Positions 8,213 to 16,184 of a stretch of 32,334 nt of DNA are shown piece by piece. Made by a program: the position numbers and the translations under genes. Under the pieces are notes generated by a model, which had not been told where the DNA came from, did no database searches, and was given only the letters and a program-made list of their open reading frames with translations. How positions within the stretch are numbered: position 1 is the first letter of the stretch; each line of letters starts with the position of its first letter. Location: contig NZ_JAGGPS010000007.1 in assembly GCF_018613725.1 (NCBI RefSeq), forward strand, positions 34,115 to 66,448. Direction: 5' to 3'. The stretch comes from Hymenobacter sp. ISL-91 (GTDB lineage Bacteria > Bacteroidota > Bacteroidia > Cytophagales > Hymenobacteraceae).

Positions 8213-9223
8213 ATGCAAGCTCTCGTTCTTTCCGGTATTGATCAGCCCCTGAAGTTGCAGGAGGCACCTACGCCCGTGCCCGCAGCCGGGCTGGTGCTGG
8301 TGCAACTGCACACCGCCGCTCTTAACCACCGCGACGTCTGGATTCAGAAGGGCCAGTACGCCGGCCTGAAGTTTCCCATTATCCTCGGCTCTGATGGGGC
8401 CGGCACGGTTGCGGCCCTTGGCGAGGGCGCACCCGCAGGCCTGCTGCACCAGGCCGTGCTCATTAACGCGGGCCAGGGCTGGGGCACCGACCCCCGCGCC
8501 CAGGGCCGCGACTTCCAGATTCTGGGGCTGCCCGCCGACGGTACCTTCGCCGAGTACGTGTGCGTGCCGGCTGCGGCCGTGCGGGCCAAGCCGGCTCACC
8601 TGAGCTTCGAGCAGGCCGCCGCGCTGCCGTTGGGCGGCCTCACGGCTTACCGGGCCGCCTTTACACGCGGGCAGGTGCAGGCCGGCGAGCGGGTGCTCAT
8701 CAGCGGTGTGGGGGGCGGCGTGGCGCTGCTGGCGCTGCAAATGGTGCTGGCCGCCGGCGCCGAAGTCTGGGTGACGTCCGGCTCGGAAGAGAAGATTGCC
8801 CGGGCCGTGGCGCTGGGTGCCAAAGGCGGCATCAGCTATAAAACCGAAAAGTGGCCTGCCGCACTCAGCAAGCAGGCCGGCGGTGGCTTCGACCTCATCA
8901 TCGATAGCGCGGCCGGTCCCGGGTTCAACGACCTGATTGACGCCGCCGCGCCCGGGGGGCGCATCGTGTTCTATGGCGCTACCCAGGGCGACGTGCCCGA
9001 CATGGCCGCCCGCAAGGTGTTCTGGAAGCAACTTTCACTGTTGGGTACTACCATGGGCACCGAGCAGGACTTTGCCGATATGGTGGACTTCGTGGAGCAG
9101 CACAAGCTGGTGCCGGTAGTTGATGAAACCTTCGCGCTGGCCGAAGGCGAGCAGGCTCTGCGTCGCATGGATGAAGGCGTGCAGTTTGGCAAGATCGTGC
9201 TAAAAATAAAGGCTGAAAAGTAA
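8213..9223 (+). CDS. Zinc-independent MDR alcohol dehydrogenase / quinone oxidoreductase-like
   Basis: This is a 336-residue medium-chain dehydrogenase/reductase. The N-terminal GroES-like domain carries LNHRDVWIQKGQY and PIILGSDGAGTV. The central Rossmann domain carries GVGGGVALLALQM (NADPH binding) and the EVWVTSGSEEKIARA strand. The usual catalytic-zinc Cys and structural four-Cys lobe are absent, which fits the quinone oxidoreductase/YogA-type branch rather than zinc alcohol dehydrogenases. It would act in the cytoplasm as an NADPH-dependent reductase of unknown substrate. ATG 8213 gives the typical MQALVLSGIDQPLKLQE start. It follows the DCC gene by 98 bp containing a hairpin and a short direct repeat, so co-transcription is uncertain. 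Confidence 0.88.
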   Translation: MQALVLSGIDQPLKLQEAPTPVPAAGLVLVQLHTAALNHRDVWIQKGQYAGLKFPIILGSDGAGTVAALGEGAPAGLLHQAVLINAGQGWGTDPRAQGRDFQILGLPADGTFAEYVCVPAAAVRAKPAHLSFEQAAALPLGGLTAYRAAFTRGQVQAGERVLISGVGGGVALLALQMVLAAGAEVWVTSGSEEKIARAVALGAKGGISYKTEKWPAALSKQAGGGFDLIIDSAAGPGFNDLIDAAAPGGRIVFYGATQGDVPDMAARKVFWKQLSLLGTTMGTEQDFADMVDFVEQHKLVPVVDETFALAEGEQALRRMDEGVQFGKIVLKIKAEK

Positions 9224-9328
9224 GCGCTGAATGCATCTTTAAAGCAGAAAATTTCGTCTATGAAACGGAATTAAATAGCTGCTAATTTGGTTAGTTTTAT
9301 ATCCGCTAACTACGAAGTTTTCTGCCCT

Positions 9329-9616
9329 ATGAAGATGCCCGCTGAATACCTCGCCTGTCCTGTTTTTGAGCTCACCTACCCAACCGGTGAAACCGCCGAA
9401 TCGGTGCCGGTAGTGGCCTACACCGATGCCCTGCAGGCTGTGGAAGCTGCGCTGGCCGATGCCGAGCGGTATAAGTATCTGCTTATGCGGGCCCTTCGCC
9501 GTAGCGCCCCAATTGTAGCGCAGCAGTACCCCGAGTTGCCCGTGCTGCCTTTTCCTGAGCCCGGCACCGATACCCGCGTGCTGCCGCTGTACCCGCCCAA
9601 CGAGCAGGCAGCTTAA
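9329..9616 (+). CDS. Small hypothetical protein, 95 aa
   Basis: I do not recognise this gene. It encodes 95 residues starting MKMPAEYLACPVFELTYP. A central helix-prone stretch (DALQAVEAALADAERYKYLLMRALRRSAP) is followed by a Pro-rich tail (LPVLPFPEPGTD, LPLYPPNEQAA). No signal peptide or membrane helix is seen. Codon use fits the neighbours, and the gene ends before a perfect bidirectional terminator, which supports it being real. ATG 9329 is chosen; ATG 9335 or the upstream in-frame GTG 9287 are alternatives. The 105-bp spacer before it is AT-rich, as expected of a promoter, but holds no exact TAnnTTTG. Confidence 0.6.
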   Translation: MKMPAEYLACPVFELTYPTGETAESVPVVAYTDALQAVEAALADAERYKYLLMRALRRSAPIVAQQYPELPVLPFPEPGTDTRVLPLYPPNEQAA

Positions 9617-9655
9617 GCAAGCTATCCACTTACAGCGCTATTATCGGCATCTCAT

Positions 9656-9704
9656 CCTGCAAAAAGCCCCGCTCCCGGTATCGGAAAGCGGGGCTTTTTG
9701 CAGG
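9656..9704. terminator. Perfect bidirectional rho-independent terminator
   Basis: An 18-bp perfect stem (9656-9673 against 9687-9704) contains AAAAAGCCCCGC/GCGGGGCTTTTT, with a 13-nt loop. T-runs on both strands suit the convergent genes on either side. Confidence 0.92.
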
Positions 9705-9724
9705 CTGCGGAAACAAGGATTCTG

Positions 9725-11137
9725 CTACACCTCGGCGCCCTCTAGCTGGCGCAGCCGCTGGCCCAGCAGGCGGGCCATGGTTACGGCCTGGGCGCGCAGT
9801 TCGGGCACGGCCGTCGATTCGAAGTAGGCGGGGCGGCGGCTGGGGCCGAGCGTGAACAGGATGCCGGAGGCCTGACCGGAGGTGTCGAGCAACGCGCCGT
9901 CGGCATCAGTCAGCATCCCTAAACCCAGCGGGTCGGGCACCAGCTGGCCGGTTTCGCGTAGCTGCACCACCAACGGCTCCTGAATGCGGCGGTAATCGAG
10001 CAACGGGCCGGTACAGGTGATGACGTGCTGGGCCGTGAGCTGTTGGTCGGGTTGGCCAGTGCGGCTTATGGTTATCAGCAAGTCGTCGGCGGCGGGCACA
10101 ATTTCGCGCGCCCGTCCTCGCAGCTGCTGTACCCGGCCCGAAGCCAGTAGATCTGTAATGATTTCGGCGTTGCCGGGAGGGCTACGGTGGCGCAGTACCG
10201 ACCAGATACCGGCCAGATGGCGCAAAAAGCGCGCCTGTTCGGCCAGCGGCCAACTGGCCCAGATACGTGGCAAGTCGGGCCGGAGTGAGTCGAGGACGGG
10301 TTGCCAGGGGAGACCCTGGGCCTGGGCGGCGGCTACGTGCCGGCGCACCACCCGCAGCACGGCCCCCACGCTGCTCAGGCCGGCTAGCTCGGTGGCCCAG
10401 AAACTGGGGTAAGCCGGAGCACCGGGCACGGCAGCGGCGGGCCAGCGGCCGTGCTGCGAAACCACCGTCAGGCGGCCCTGATGGCCATCGGCCCGCAGGC
10501 CCAGCAGCACATCGACGGCCGTCAGGCCCGAGCCGAGCAGCAGTACGTTATCAGTGGGCTTAATGCCCAATAGTGTCCGGGAGGTCCAGGGGCTGCCATG
10601 GTAGGCGGGGTGGCTGAGGTAGTTGTGGGGCAGGGGAGTAGGTGGGGCGGGCGGGAAGTTGCCCAGCGCCAATACCACCAAGTCGGAGCGGATAAGCTCG
10701 CCATTGCGCAGCCGTACCACAGCCCCGCACCCATCGGGGTTGGGCTCCACGCTGAGCGCCGATGAGTTGTGCCATTGGCAGTTCATACCATTCATCGACG
10801 GCCACTCCAGCACCTGGCCCACCAGCTGCTGGAGGTAACGGCCATAACTCTGGCGGGTACAGAAGCTCGCCTGGCAGTCCTGCTCGGCCCCGGTAACGCG
10901 CAGCCAGTTCTGGAAATGGTCGGGCTCCTCCGGAAACGCGCTCAAGGCTTTGGCGGGCACGTTCAGCAGGTATTCCGACCGGCGCGCAGTATAGGCCAGC
11001 CCCGGCCCCGGCGCCGGGCGGGGCTCTACCAGATGCACATCGCACTGAAAAGGCTGCCCCGCCAGCCGGGCCAACTGCACGGCCAGCATCGAGCCCGAGA
11101 ATCCGCCACCGATGATCGTAATGCTCCTGCGCTGCAT
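9725..11137 (-). CDS. FAD/NAD(P)-binding protein (NAD_binding_9 / YdhS-like)
   Basis: This is a 470-residue flavoprotein-like enzyme. The N-terminal dinucleotide-binding fold is ITIIGGGFSGSMLAVQL (GGGFSG at residues 10-15). It is followed by the family motif PGPGLAYT and LLNVPAKALSAFPEEPDHF. A second nucleotide-binding segment is VLLLGSGLTAVDVLLGL near residue 200. This order matches the FAD-NAD(P)-binding family that includes E. coli YdhS. The reaction is unknown. ATG 11137 starts the Rossmann fold directly. It lies downstream of hldD on the same strand, but a 167-bp gap with a strong hairpin separates them, so it probably has its own promoter. Confidence 0.88.
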   Translation of the reverse strand: MQRRSITIIGGGFSGSMLAVQLARLAGQPFQCDVHLVEPRPAPGPGLAYTARRSEYLLNVPAKALSAFPEEPDHFQNWLRVTGAEQDCQASFCTRQSYGRYLQQLVGQVLEWPSMNGMNCQWHNSSALSVEPNPDGCGAVVRLRNGELIRSDLVVLALGNFPPAPPTPLPHNYLSHPAYHGSPWTSRTLLGIKPTDNVLLLGSGLTAVDVLLGLRADGHQGRLTVVSQHGRWPAAAVPGAPAYPSFWATELAGLSSVGAVLRVVRRHVAAAQAQGLPWQPVLDSLRPDLPRIWASWPLAEQARFLRHLAGIWSVLRHRSPPGNAEIITDLLASGRVQQLRGRAREIVPAADDLLITISRTGQPDQQLTAQHVITCTGPLLDYRRIQEPLVVQLRETGQLVPDPLGLGMLTDADGALLDTSGQASGILFTLGPSRRPAYFESTAVPELRAQAVTMARLLGQRLRQLEGAEV

Positions 11138-11246
11138 AGGCTGATAGGTTGGGAGCTTTAAGATAGTGTTCTTGCCGGACTGTGAGCTAAAAAAAATATC
11201 TACTATCCTATACTTATTGCCCGTCGCTGAACGAAATCAGTTGAAA

Positions 11247-11281
11247 GACGTAGGGGCGGGGACAAGCCCCGCCCCTACGTC
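11247..11281. repeat. Perfect 15-bp hairpin, GACGTAGGGGCGGGG family
   Basis: The arms are GACGTAGGGGCGGGG (11247-11261) and its exact complement (11267-11281), with loop ACAAG. It lies in the gap between two minus-strand genes. The right arm recurs at window positions 1-15, so this is a dispersed repeat. Confidence 0.9.
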
Positions 11282-11304
11282 GTGCTATAGCTGCGTAACA
11301 GCTG

Positions 11305-12270
11305 TTAATAATAGGCGCCGGGCACCAGGTAGTTGCGTACGTAGTCGTTGATGCCGTCTTCGAGGCGCGTAAAGGGCCGCTCGTAGCCGATGCCGCGCAG
11401 CTTGCTCATGTCGGCCTGTGTGAAGTATTGGTAAGTGTCGCGGATGTCTTCGGGCGTGTCGCGGAAATGGATGTCGGCCGTGCGGTCGAGGGCGGCGAAG
11501 GTGCTCAGCGTCAGGTCGAGGAAGGTGCGGGCCTCGCCGGTGCCCAGGTTGTAGATGCCCGAGGCGCGGCGGGTCTGCATCAGAAACATGCACACATCCA
11601 CCACATCTTTCACGTACACGAAGTCGCGCTGCTGCTCGCCGTCGGCGAAATCGGGGTTGTGCGAGCGAAACAGCGTCATCGAGCCCGTTTCCTGAATCTG
11701 GCGGAAGGCGTGCAGAATAACGGAAGCCATGCGGCCCTTGTGGTACTCATTGGGGCCATACACGTTGAAAAATTTCAGGCCGGCCCAGAAAAACGGCTTT
11801 TCGGGCTGCTGCACGGCCCAGTTATCAAAGTCGTTCTTCGACTCGCCGTAGGGGTTGAGCGGGCGCAGCAGCGGCAGCAGTACGTCGTCGTCGGAGTAGC
11901 CCAGCGTGCCCGAGCCGTAGGTGGCCGCCGACGAGGCGTACACCAGCGGCAGCTGGTAGCGGCAGCAGGCCTGCCACATCTGCTTCGAGTACTCCAGGTT
12001 GAGGATGTTGAGCAGGTCGCGGTTGGTTTCGGTGGTGTCGGTGCGGGCCCCGAGATGGAAAATGAACTCCACTTCGGCGTGGTGCTCATCGAGCCAGGGA
12101 AAAAACTGCTCGCGGTCTACGTACTCGGTCAGGTGTTTGCCCGAGAGGTTGAGCAGTTTCCGCTCGTTAGTGAAGTTATCGACCACCACAATTTCGTTGA
12201 AATTGGCGGCGTTGAGGCGGGCGACGAGGGCACTGGCAATAAAGCCGGCAGCTCCGGTGACGACGATCAT
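11305..12270 (-). CDS. hldD: ADP-L-glycero-D-manno-heptose 6-epimerase
   Basis: This is a 321-residue extended SDR. It converts ADP-D-glycero-manno-heptose to the L-glycero form for lipopolysaccharide core synthesis in the cytoplasm. Visible features are the NADP fold VTGAAGFIASALV (the third Gly of GxxGxxG is Ala12), VDNFTNERKLLNL (30-42), the substrate/cofactor region FHLGARTDTTETN, ASSAATYG and the catalytic YGESK with Tyr141 and Lys145. HldD-specific blocks GLKFFNVYGPNEYHKGRMASV and RDFVYVKDVVD support the specific name over a generic epimerase. A minus-strand TACTTTTG box at 12297-12290 lies 19 nt upstream of the ATG. lpxB lies 2.7 kb away, so envelope genes are nearby but not in an operon with it. 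Confidence 0.93.
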   Translation of the reverse strand: MIVVTGAAGFIASALVARLNAANFNEIVVVDNFTNERKLLNLSGKHLTEYVDREQFFPWLDEHHAEVEFIFHLGARTDTTETNRDLLNILNLEYSKQMWQACCRYQLPLVYASSAATYGSGTLGYSDDDVLLPLLRPLNPYGESKNDFDNWAVQQPEKPFFWAGLKFFNVYGPNEYHKGRMASVILHAFRQIQETGSMTLFRSHNPDFADGEQQRDFVYVKDVVDVCMFLMQTRRASGIYNLGTGEARTFLDLTLSTFAALDRTADIHFRDTPEDIRDTYQYFTQADMSKLRGIGYERPFTRLEDGINDYVRNYLVPGAYY

Positions 12271-12289
12271 AAGGCAGAGAGTTTAGATT

Positions 12290-12297
12290 CAAAAGTA
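12290..12297 (-). promoter_or_regulatory. -7 box (TACTTTTG) for hldD
   Basis: Read on the minus strand this is TACTTTTG, a full TAnnTTTG match ending 19 nt before the hldD ATG. A TTG lies further upstream at about 12321-12323, a looser spacing than usual for a -33 element. Confidence 0.55.
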
Positions 12298-12457
12298 ACC
12301 AGCCGCCCGCGAACGGCCGGCAACCGGTGGGGTTGGGCGATATAATAGGCTGAGCACTCCTGATACGAACTGTGCCGCCAGCCAGTGCGCAGCATCCTCC
12401 CTGGCCACCTGATACGCAGATTGTGACCATAACAGTTCGGCCATGCTTTCGGCCGGT

Positions 12458-12465
12458 TACCTTTG
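12458..12465 (+). promoter_or_regulatory. -7 box (TACCTTTG) abutting the BtuF-like start
   Basis: A full TAnnTTTG match ends 5 nt before ATG 12471. Transcription would begin about at the start codon, which leaves no room for a leader riboswitch and predicts a leaderless mRNA. A weak TTCG lies about 22 nt upstream. Confidence 0.6.
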
Positions 12466-12470
12466 CGCGC

Positions 12471-13403
12471 ATGCCCCGTTTATCTGTTGCCCGCCTGCTC
12501 GGGCGCAGCCTGCCGCTCCTGCTGCTGCTGGCCGCCTGCCGCCCCGATACGCCCGAAACCACTGCCGCACCCGAAGCCGCCGCCGCGCCCCAGCAGCTGC
12601 GCGACGATTTGGGCCGGACCCTGACCGTACCGGCCCACCCGCGCCGCATTATGGCCCTGGCGGCTTCCATGACCGAAATGCTGTACGCCGTGGCCGATAC
12701 GGCTACTATCGTGGCCCGCACCCAGGTCTGCGACTATCCGGCCGCGGCCCTTTCCAAGCCCATCATCAACAGCTACCCGCTCGACCTGGAGCGCCTGGTA
12801 GCCCTCAAGCCCGATGTGGTGTTCACCACCACTGGCATCACTTCCGAGGCCGACGCCCAACGCCTGCAGGAGCTGGGTATTCCGGTTTATTACCAGCAGT
12901 ACGAAAAGGTGGAAGATATTTTCCGGGGCCTCACCGATTTGGGCCGCATCCTGGGCCGCGTGCCCCAGGCCCGGCAGCTGGTCGATTCGTTGCGGGCTGA
13001 GCTTCAGGTGCTGCAGGCGTTGCCCGAGCCTTCGTCGGCCCCAGCCGTGCTGGCCATTACCTGGACCGACCCGATTTACGTGTACGGCCAGAATACGCTC
13101 TTTACCGATAAAATCTGGCTGGCTGGCGGGCAGAATGCCGTGGTAGAAAAGTTTGCCCAGCCCTACCCAGCCCTCACCCGCGAGTACATTCTCAAGCTGA
13201 ATCCCGACATGCTGCTCGGCGGCTCCTTCGGCAAGCTCGACAGCACCTTTTTCCGGCTCTACCCCGAGCTCAAGCGCATCAAAGCCTACCAGACCCGCCG
13301 CATTTACGACACCACCGACGACCTGATGTCGCGCCCCGGCCCCCGGATAGTAGAGGGCGTTCGGAACCTACGGCGGCTCATTTGGGCACCGCCCGCGCTA
13401 TGA
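12471..13403 (+). CDS. BtuF/FecB-like substrate-binding lipoprotein (helical-backbone receptor)
   Basis: This is a 310-residue periplasmic-binding protein for a metal-chelate or cobalamin ABC importer. The signal peptide MPRLSVARLLGRSLPLLLLLAAC has lipidated Cys23. The mature part starts with the class III signature RDDLGRTLTVPAHPRRIMAL, then AASMTEMLYAV and a TQVCDYPAAA motif reminiscent of BtuF cobalamin-binding proteins. LERLVALKPDVVFTT and the GRVPQARQLVDSL backbone helix follow. BtuF is my best guess; a siderophore or haem ligand cannot be excluded. ATG 12471 is chosen over an in-frame ATG at 12372, because the signal peptide and the promoter box both fix it. The stop overlaps the permease start (ATGA), so the two are translationally coupled. 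Confidence 0.88.
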   Translation: MPRLSVARLLGRSLPLLLLLAACRPDTPETTAAPEAAAAPQQLRDDLGRTLTVPAHPRRIMALAASMTEMLYAVADTATIVARTQVCDYPAAALSKPIINSYPLDLERLVALKPDVVFTTTGITSEADAQRLQELGIPVYYQQYEKVEDIFRGLTDLGRILGRVPQARQLVDSLRAELQVLQALPEPSSAPAVLAITWTDPIYVYGQNTLFTDKIWLAGGQNAVVEKFAQPYPALTREYILKLNPDMLLGGSFGKLDSTFFRLYPELKRIKAYQTRRIYDTTDDLMSRPGPRIVEGVRNLRRLIWAPPAL

Positions 13404-14401
13404 GCCGTCCCGCGCTGCCCTTTATTCTGGCCAGCCTGCTGCTGACAGCGGCCCTGCTGGCCGTGGGCCTGCGGGTGGGTAGCTATGAAACCGACTACGC
13501 CCTGATTGCCCGGGCGTTGCTGCACTACGACCCACGCGACCCGGCCCAGCTGGTGCTCATTGAGTTGCGGCTGCCGCGGCTGCTGCTGGCACTGCTCGCG
13601 GGGGCCGGGCTGGCCCTGAGTGGCTACGTAATGCAGGCCATGGTAAACAATCCGCTGGCCGACCCCTACTTGCTCGGTACGGCTTCGGGGGGAGCGTTGG
13701 GCGCCAGCCTCACGTTTCTGTTTCTGCCCGGCCTGACAATATTCGGCCTCTACGCGCCCCCGCTGGCGGCGTTGCTGGGGGCGCTGGGCGTTACGCTGGT
13801 GGTGGTGGTAATTGGCAGCCGGCGGGGGCGGGTAGTGCCCACGCTACTGCTGCTGGCGGGCGTGGCCATGGGCTCGTTGGTAACGTCGGTGGGCGGGCTG
13901 CTCACGTTTCTGGCCGCCACCGAAGAAAAGCTGCGCACCATCACGTTCTGGTCGTTGGGCGGGTTCGAGCGCGCCAGCTGGGCCACGCTGCCCTACCCGG
14001 CCGCTGCCGTGGGGCTGGGGCTGGGGGGGCTGGCGCTGCTGCGGCCCCGCCTGAACCTGCTGCTGCTGGGCGAGGAGCGGGCCACGGCGCTGGGCCTGCC
14101 GGTGGCCCAAACGCGCTGGCTGCTGCTGCTCATTGCCTCGGGCCTCACCGGGGCCGTAGTGGCGCTTTGCGGCCCCATTGGATTCGTGGGCCTGGTGATT
14201 CCGCACATCACGCGCTGGCTGCTGGGCACGGTGGGCAAGGGCAATATGCTGTTCTGTGCGTTGCTGGGGGGCAATTTTCTGGTACTCTGCGACCTGCTGG
14301 CCCGGCTGCTCTACCCGCCCGCCGGCCTGCCCGTGGGCCTGGTCACGGCCCTGTTCGGCGTACCGTTCTTCGTATATTTGCTGCGCAAACAAGGAGCCTA
14401 G
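13400..14401 (+). CDS. FecCD/BtuC-family ABC importer permease
   Basis: This is a 333-residue polytopic inner-membrane permease, normal for BtuC/FecCD proteins, which form homodimers with about ten helices each. Recognisable blocks are the family core LPRLLLALLAGAGLALSGYVMQAMVNNPLADPYLLG, the cytoplasmic coupling region and CGPIGFVGLVIPHITRWLLG near residues 255-275. The C-terminus LPVGLVTALFGVPFFVYLL is also typical. Its ATG overlaps the stop of the binding-protein gene by 4 nt. No ATPase gene (BtuD/FecE type) follows; the next gene is a pterin synthase 26 nt downstream. The ATPase must be encoded elsewhere. Ligand specificity follows the binding protein and is unproven. Confidence 0.9.
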   Translation: MSRPALPFILASLLLTAALLAVGLRVGSYETDYALIARALLHYDPRDPAQLVLIELRLPRLLLALLAGAGLALSGYVMQAMVNNPLADPYLLGTASGGALGASLTFLFLPGLTIFGLYAPPLAALLGALGVTLVVVVIGSRRGRVVPTLLLLAGVAMGSLVTSVGGLLTFLAATEEKLRTITFWSLGGFERASWATLPYPAAAVGLGLGGLALLRPRLNLLLLGEERATALGLPVAQTRWLLLLIASGLTGAVVALCGPIGFVGLVIPHITRWLLGTVGKGNMLFCALLGGNFLVLCDLLARLLYPPAGLPVGLVTALFGVPFFVYLLRKQGA

Positions 14402-14427
14402 GAAACTACGCTTCCAACAACTTAGTA

Positions 14428-14847
14428 ATGATCTACATCAGCCGCCAGGAACACTTCAACGCCGCCCATAAGCTGCACAACCCCAAGTGGAGCGACGAGC
14501 GCAACAAGGAAGTATTCGGCCCCTGCGCCAACACCAACTGGCACGGCCACAACTACGACCTCATCGTGACGGTCAAGGGCCGCCCCGACCCGGAAACGGG
14601 CTTTGTCATCGACCTCAAGGAGCTCAGTACACTTATCCGTACCCACGTCATCGACCAGGTCGACCACAAAAACCTGAACCTCGACGTACCCTTTATGGCG
14701 GGCCAGCTGGCCAGCACCGAAAATCTGGTGGTGGCTTTCTGGAAAATTCTGGCCCCCGAAGTCGAGGCTATTTCTGCGGCCCGCCTGCACTCCCTCAAGC
14801 TCTACGAAACGCCCCGCAACTTTGTAGAGTATTTCGGCGAAGAGTAG
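14428..14847 (+). CDS. queD: 6-carboxytetrahydropterin synthase / 6-pyruvoyltetrahydropterin synthase family
   Basis: This is a 139-residue T-fold enzyme. Zinc ligands His14, His39 and His41 (FNAAH; HGHNY) and the catalytic Cys33 in FGPCANTN are present, as is the C-terminal ...SLKLYETPRNFVEYFG region of PTPS/QueD proteins. QueD makes 6-carboxytetrahydropterin for queuosine and other 7-deazaguanines. Bacteroidetes homologues of this slightly longer type (with an insertion NPKWSDERNKEV before the Cys) resemble eukaryotic PTPS, so pterin synthesis is an alternative. I use the symbol with that reservation. ATG 14428 is chosen; longer in-frame readings run into the permease gene. It may be co-transcribed with the BtuFC-like pair. 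No other queuosine gene is nearby. A palindrome follows the stop. Confidence 0.82.
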   Translation: MIYISRQEHFNAAHKLHNPKWSDERNKEVFGPCANTNWHGHNYDLIVTVKGRPDPETGFVIDLKELSTLIRTHVIDQVDHKNLNLDVPFMAGQLASTENLVVAFWKILAPEVEAISAARLHSLKLYETPRNFVEYFGEE

Positions 14848-14859
14848 CCCCCCGAAGCT

Positions 14860-14954
14860 GTCAGGCCGAACAGTGCGAAGCATCTCGCCCGTTCGTAATC
14901 AAGTTACTTTGGCAACGTCAGCACGCGAGATGCTTCGCGCTGCTCAGCATGACG
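14860..14954. repeat. Palindromic repeat, GTCAT family, copy D
   Basis: The left arm GTCAGGCCGAACAGTG then CGAAGCATCTCGC (14860-14888) pairs with the right arm GCGAGATGCTTCGC to GCTCAGCATGAC (14925-14952). The loop is about 36 nt. Several mismatches lie in the outer half. It sits between queD and lpxB, which are co-oriented. Confidence 0.85.
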
Positions 14955-14974
14955 GCCAAGTTTAATTTAAACAC

Positions 14975-16096
14975 ATGAAGTACTACCTGATAGCAGGCGA
15001 GCGGTCCGGGGATTTTCACGCGGCCAGCCTGATGCAGGAGCTGCGCCAACAGGACCCCGAGGCCGAGTTCCGTTTCTGGGGCGGCGACCTGATGCAGGCC
15101 GAGGGCGGCGAAATGGTGCGCCATTATCAGGAAATGGCCATTATGGGCTTCTGGGAGGCCGCCACCAGCGTACTCAAATTCCGCGGTTACCTGAAAGAGT
15201 GCCAGCGGGACTTGCTGGCTTGGCGGCCCGACGTGGTGATTCTGGTCGATTACGCCGGTTTCAATATGCGGGTGGCCAAGTTCGCCAAAGAGGCCGGCCT
15301 GAAGGTGTTCTACTACATCTCGCCCAAAATCTGGGCCTGGAACCAGGGCCGCGTGCACCAGGTGAAGAAGGTAGTCGACCGCATGTTCGTGATTCTGCCC
15401 TTCGAACAGGAATTCTACCAGCGCTTCGATTACAAAGTTGACTACATCGGCAACCCCATTGCCGACAGCGTGGGCGAGCACCAGAAATCGGACGATTTTT
15501 ACCTGCGCAACCAGCTCGACCCCGCGCGGCCCATTATTGCGGTGCTGCCCGGCTCGCGCAAGCAGGAAATCGAGGAAATGCTCTACGAGATGCTGGCCAT
15601 TCTGCCGCCGTTCCTGCACTACCAGTTCATCGTGGCCGGCGTCGACAACCTCGACCGTGGCTACTACGCCCACTTCGAGCGCAACAACGTGCGCATCCTC
15701 TTCGACCAGACTTACGACCTGTTGGCCCACGCCACGGCCGCGCTGGTAACCAGCGGCACGGCCACCCTCGAAACGGCCCTGTTCCGGGTGCCGCAGGTGG
15801 TGTGCTACCGTACCAGCGCCGTGTCGTACGCCATTGGCAAGGCCGTTATCAAGGTGCCGTTTATTTCGCTGGTGAACCTGATTGCGGGCCGCGAAGTCGT
15901 GAAGGAGCTTATCCAGGGCGATTTCAACTCCCGCAACCTCGTAGTCGAGTTGAAGAAAATCACCGAAGACGAAGCGTTTATTGCCCAACAGAAAGCCGGT
16001 TACACCGAAATCTGGGAGAAGCTGGGCCAGCAGAAATCGGCTGAAAAAGCGGCGGCCCTGATGGTGGGCTACCTGCGCGAGTCAGAAACGGCTTAA
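14975..16096 (+). CDS. lpxB: Lipid-A-disaccharide synthase
   Basis: This is a 373-residue GT-B glycosyltransferase (family GT19). It condenses UDP-2,3-diacylglucosamine with lipid X at the inner membrane to make lipid A disaccharide. The N-terminal signature GERSGDFHAASL is at residues 8-19; Arg replaces the commoner Ala of GEASGD. Also present are the membrane/active-site stretch FNMRVAKFAK, KVFYYISPKIWAWNQGR and VLPGSRKQEIEEML. The C-terminal donor-binding region ATAALVTSGTATLETALF is a strong LpxB mark. Length matches the family. The start ATG 14975 directly precedes MKYYLIAGERSGD. It ends 20 nt before a good terminator. It has no lpx neighbours here, so it is transcribed alone or with the upstream gene through the palindrome. 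Confidence 0.95.
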   Translation: MKYYLIAGERSGDFHAASLMQELRQQDPEAEFRFWGGDLMQAEGGEMVRHYQEMAIMGFWEAATSVLKFRGYLKECQRDLLAWRPDVVILVDYAGFNMRVAKFAKEAGLKVFYYISPKIWAWNQGRVHQVKKVVDRMFVILPFEQEFYQRFDYKVDYIGNPIADSVGEHQKSDDFYLRNQLDPARPIIAVLPGSRKQEIEEMLYEMLAILPPFLHYQFIVAGVDNLDRGYYAHFERNNVRILFDQTYDLLAHATAALVTSGTATLETALFRVPQVVCYRTSAVSYAIGKAVIKVPFISLVNLIAGREVVKELIQGDFNSRNLVVELKKITEDEAFIAQQKAGYTEIWEKLGQQKSAEKAAALMVGYLRESETA

Positions 16097-16116
16097 ATGT
16101 CCGGCTGCCATACTGC

Positions 16117-16160
16117 AAAAGCCCCGGCTACCGCTATTGCAGCGGCGGCCGGGGCTTTTT
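16117..16160. terminator. Bidirectional rho-independent terminator
   Basis: AAAAGCCCCGGC (16117-16128) pairs with GCCGGGGCTTTT (16148-16159) and a T-run follows. A secondary pairing CCGCT/AGCGG extends the stem towards the loop. It separates convergent lpxB and fabG. Confidence 0.9.
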
Positions 16161-16184
16161 GTTTCGGTGCAGAGCTACCGCTTT

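Noticed and set aside
12372..12470. Possible cobalamin riboswitch or longer N-terminus before the BtuF-like gene
   Set aside because: The spacer is short and the best promoter box lies directly before ATG 12471; no B12-box-like conserved segment was seen.
14918..15988. 356-codon open frame antisense to lpxB
   Set aside because: Shadow of lpxB; low-complexity His/Val/Gly composition.
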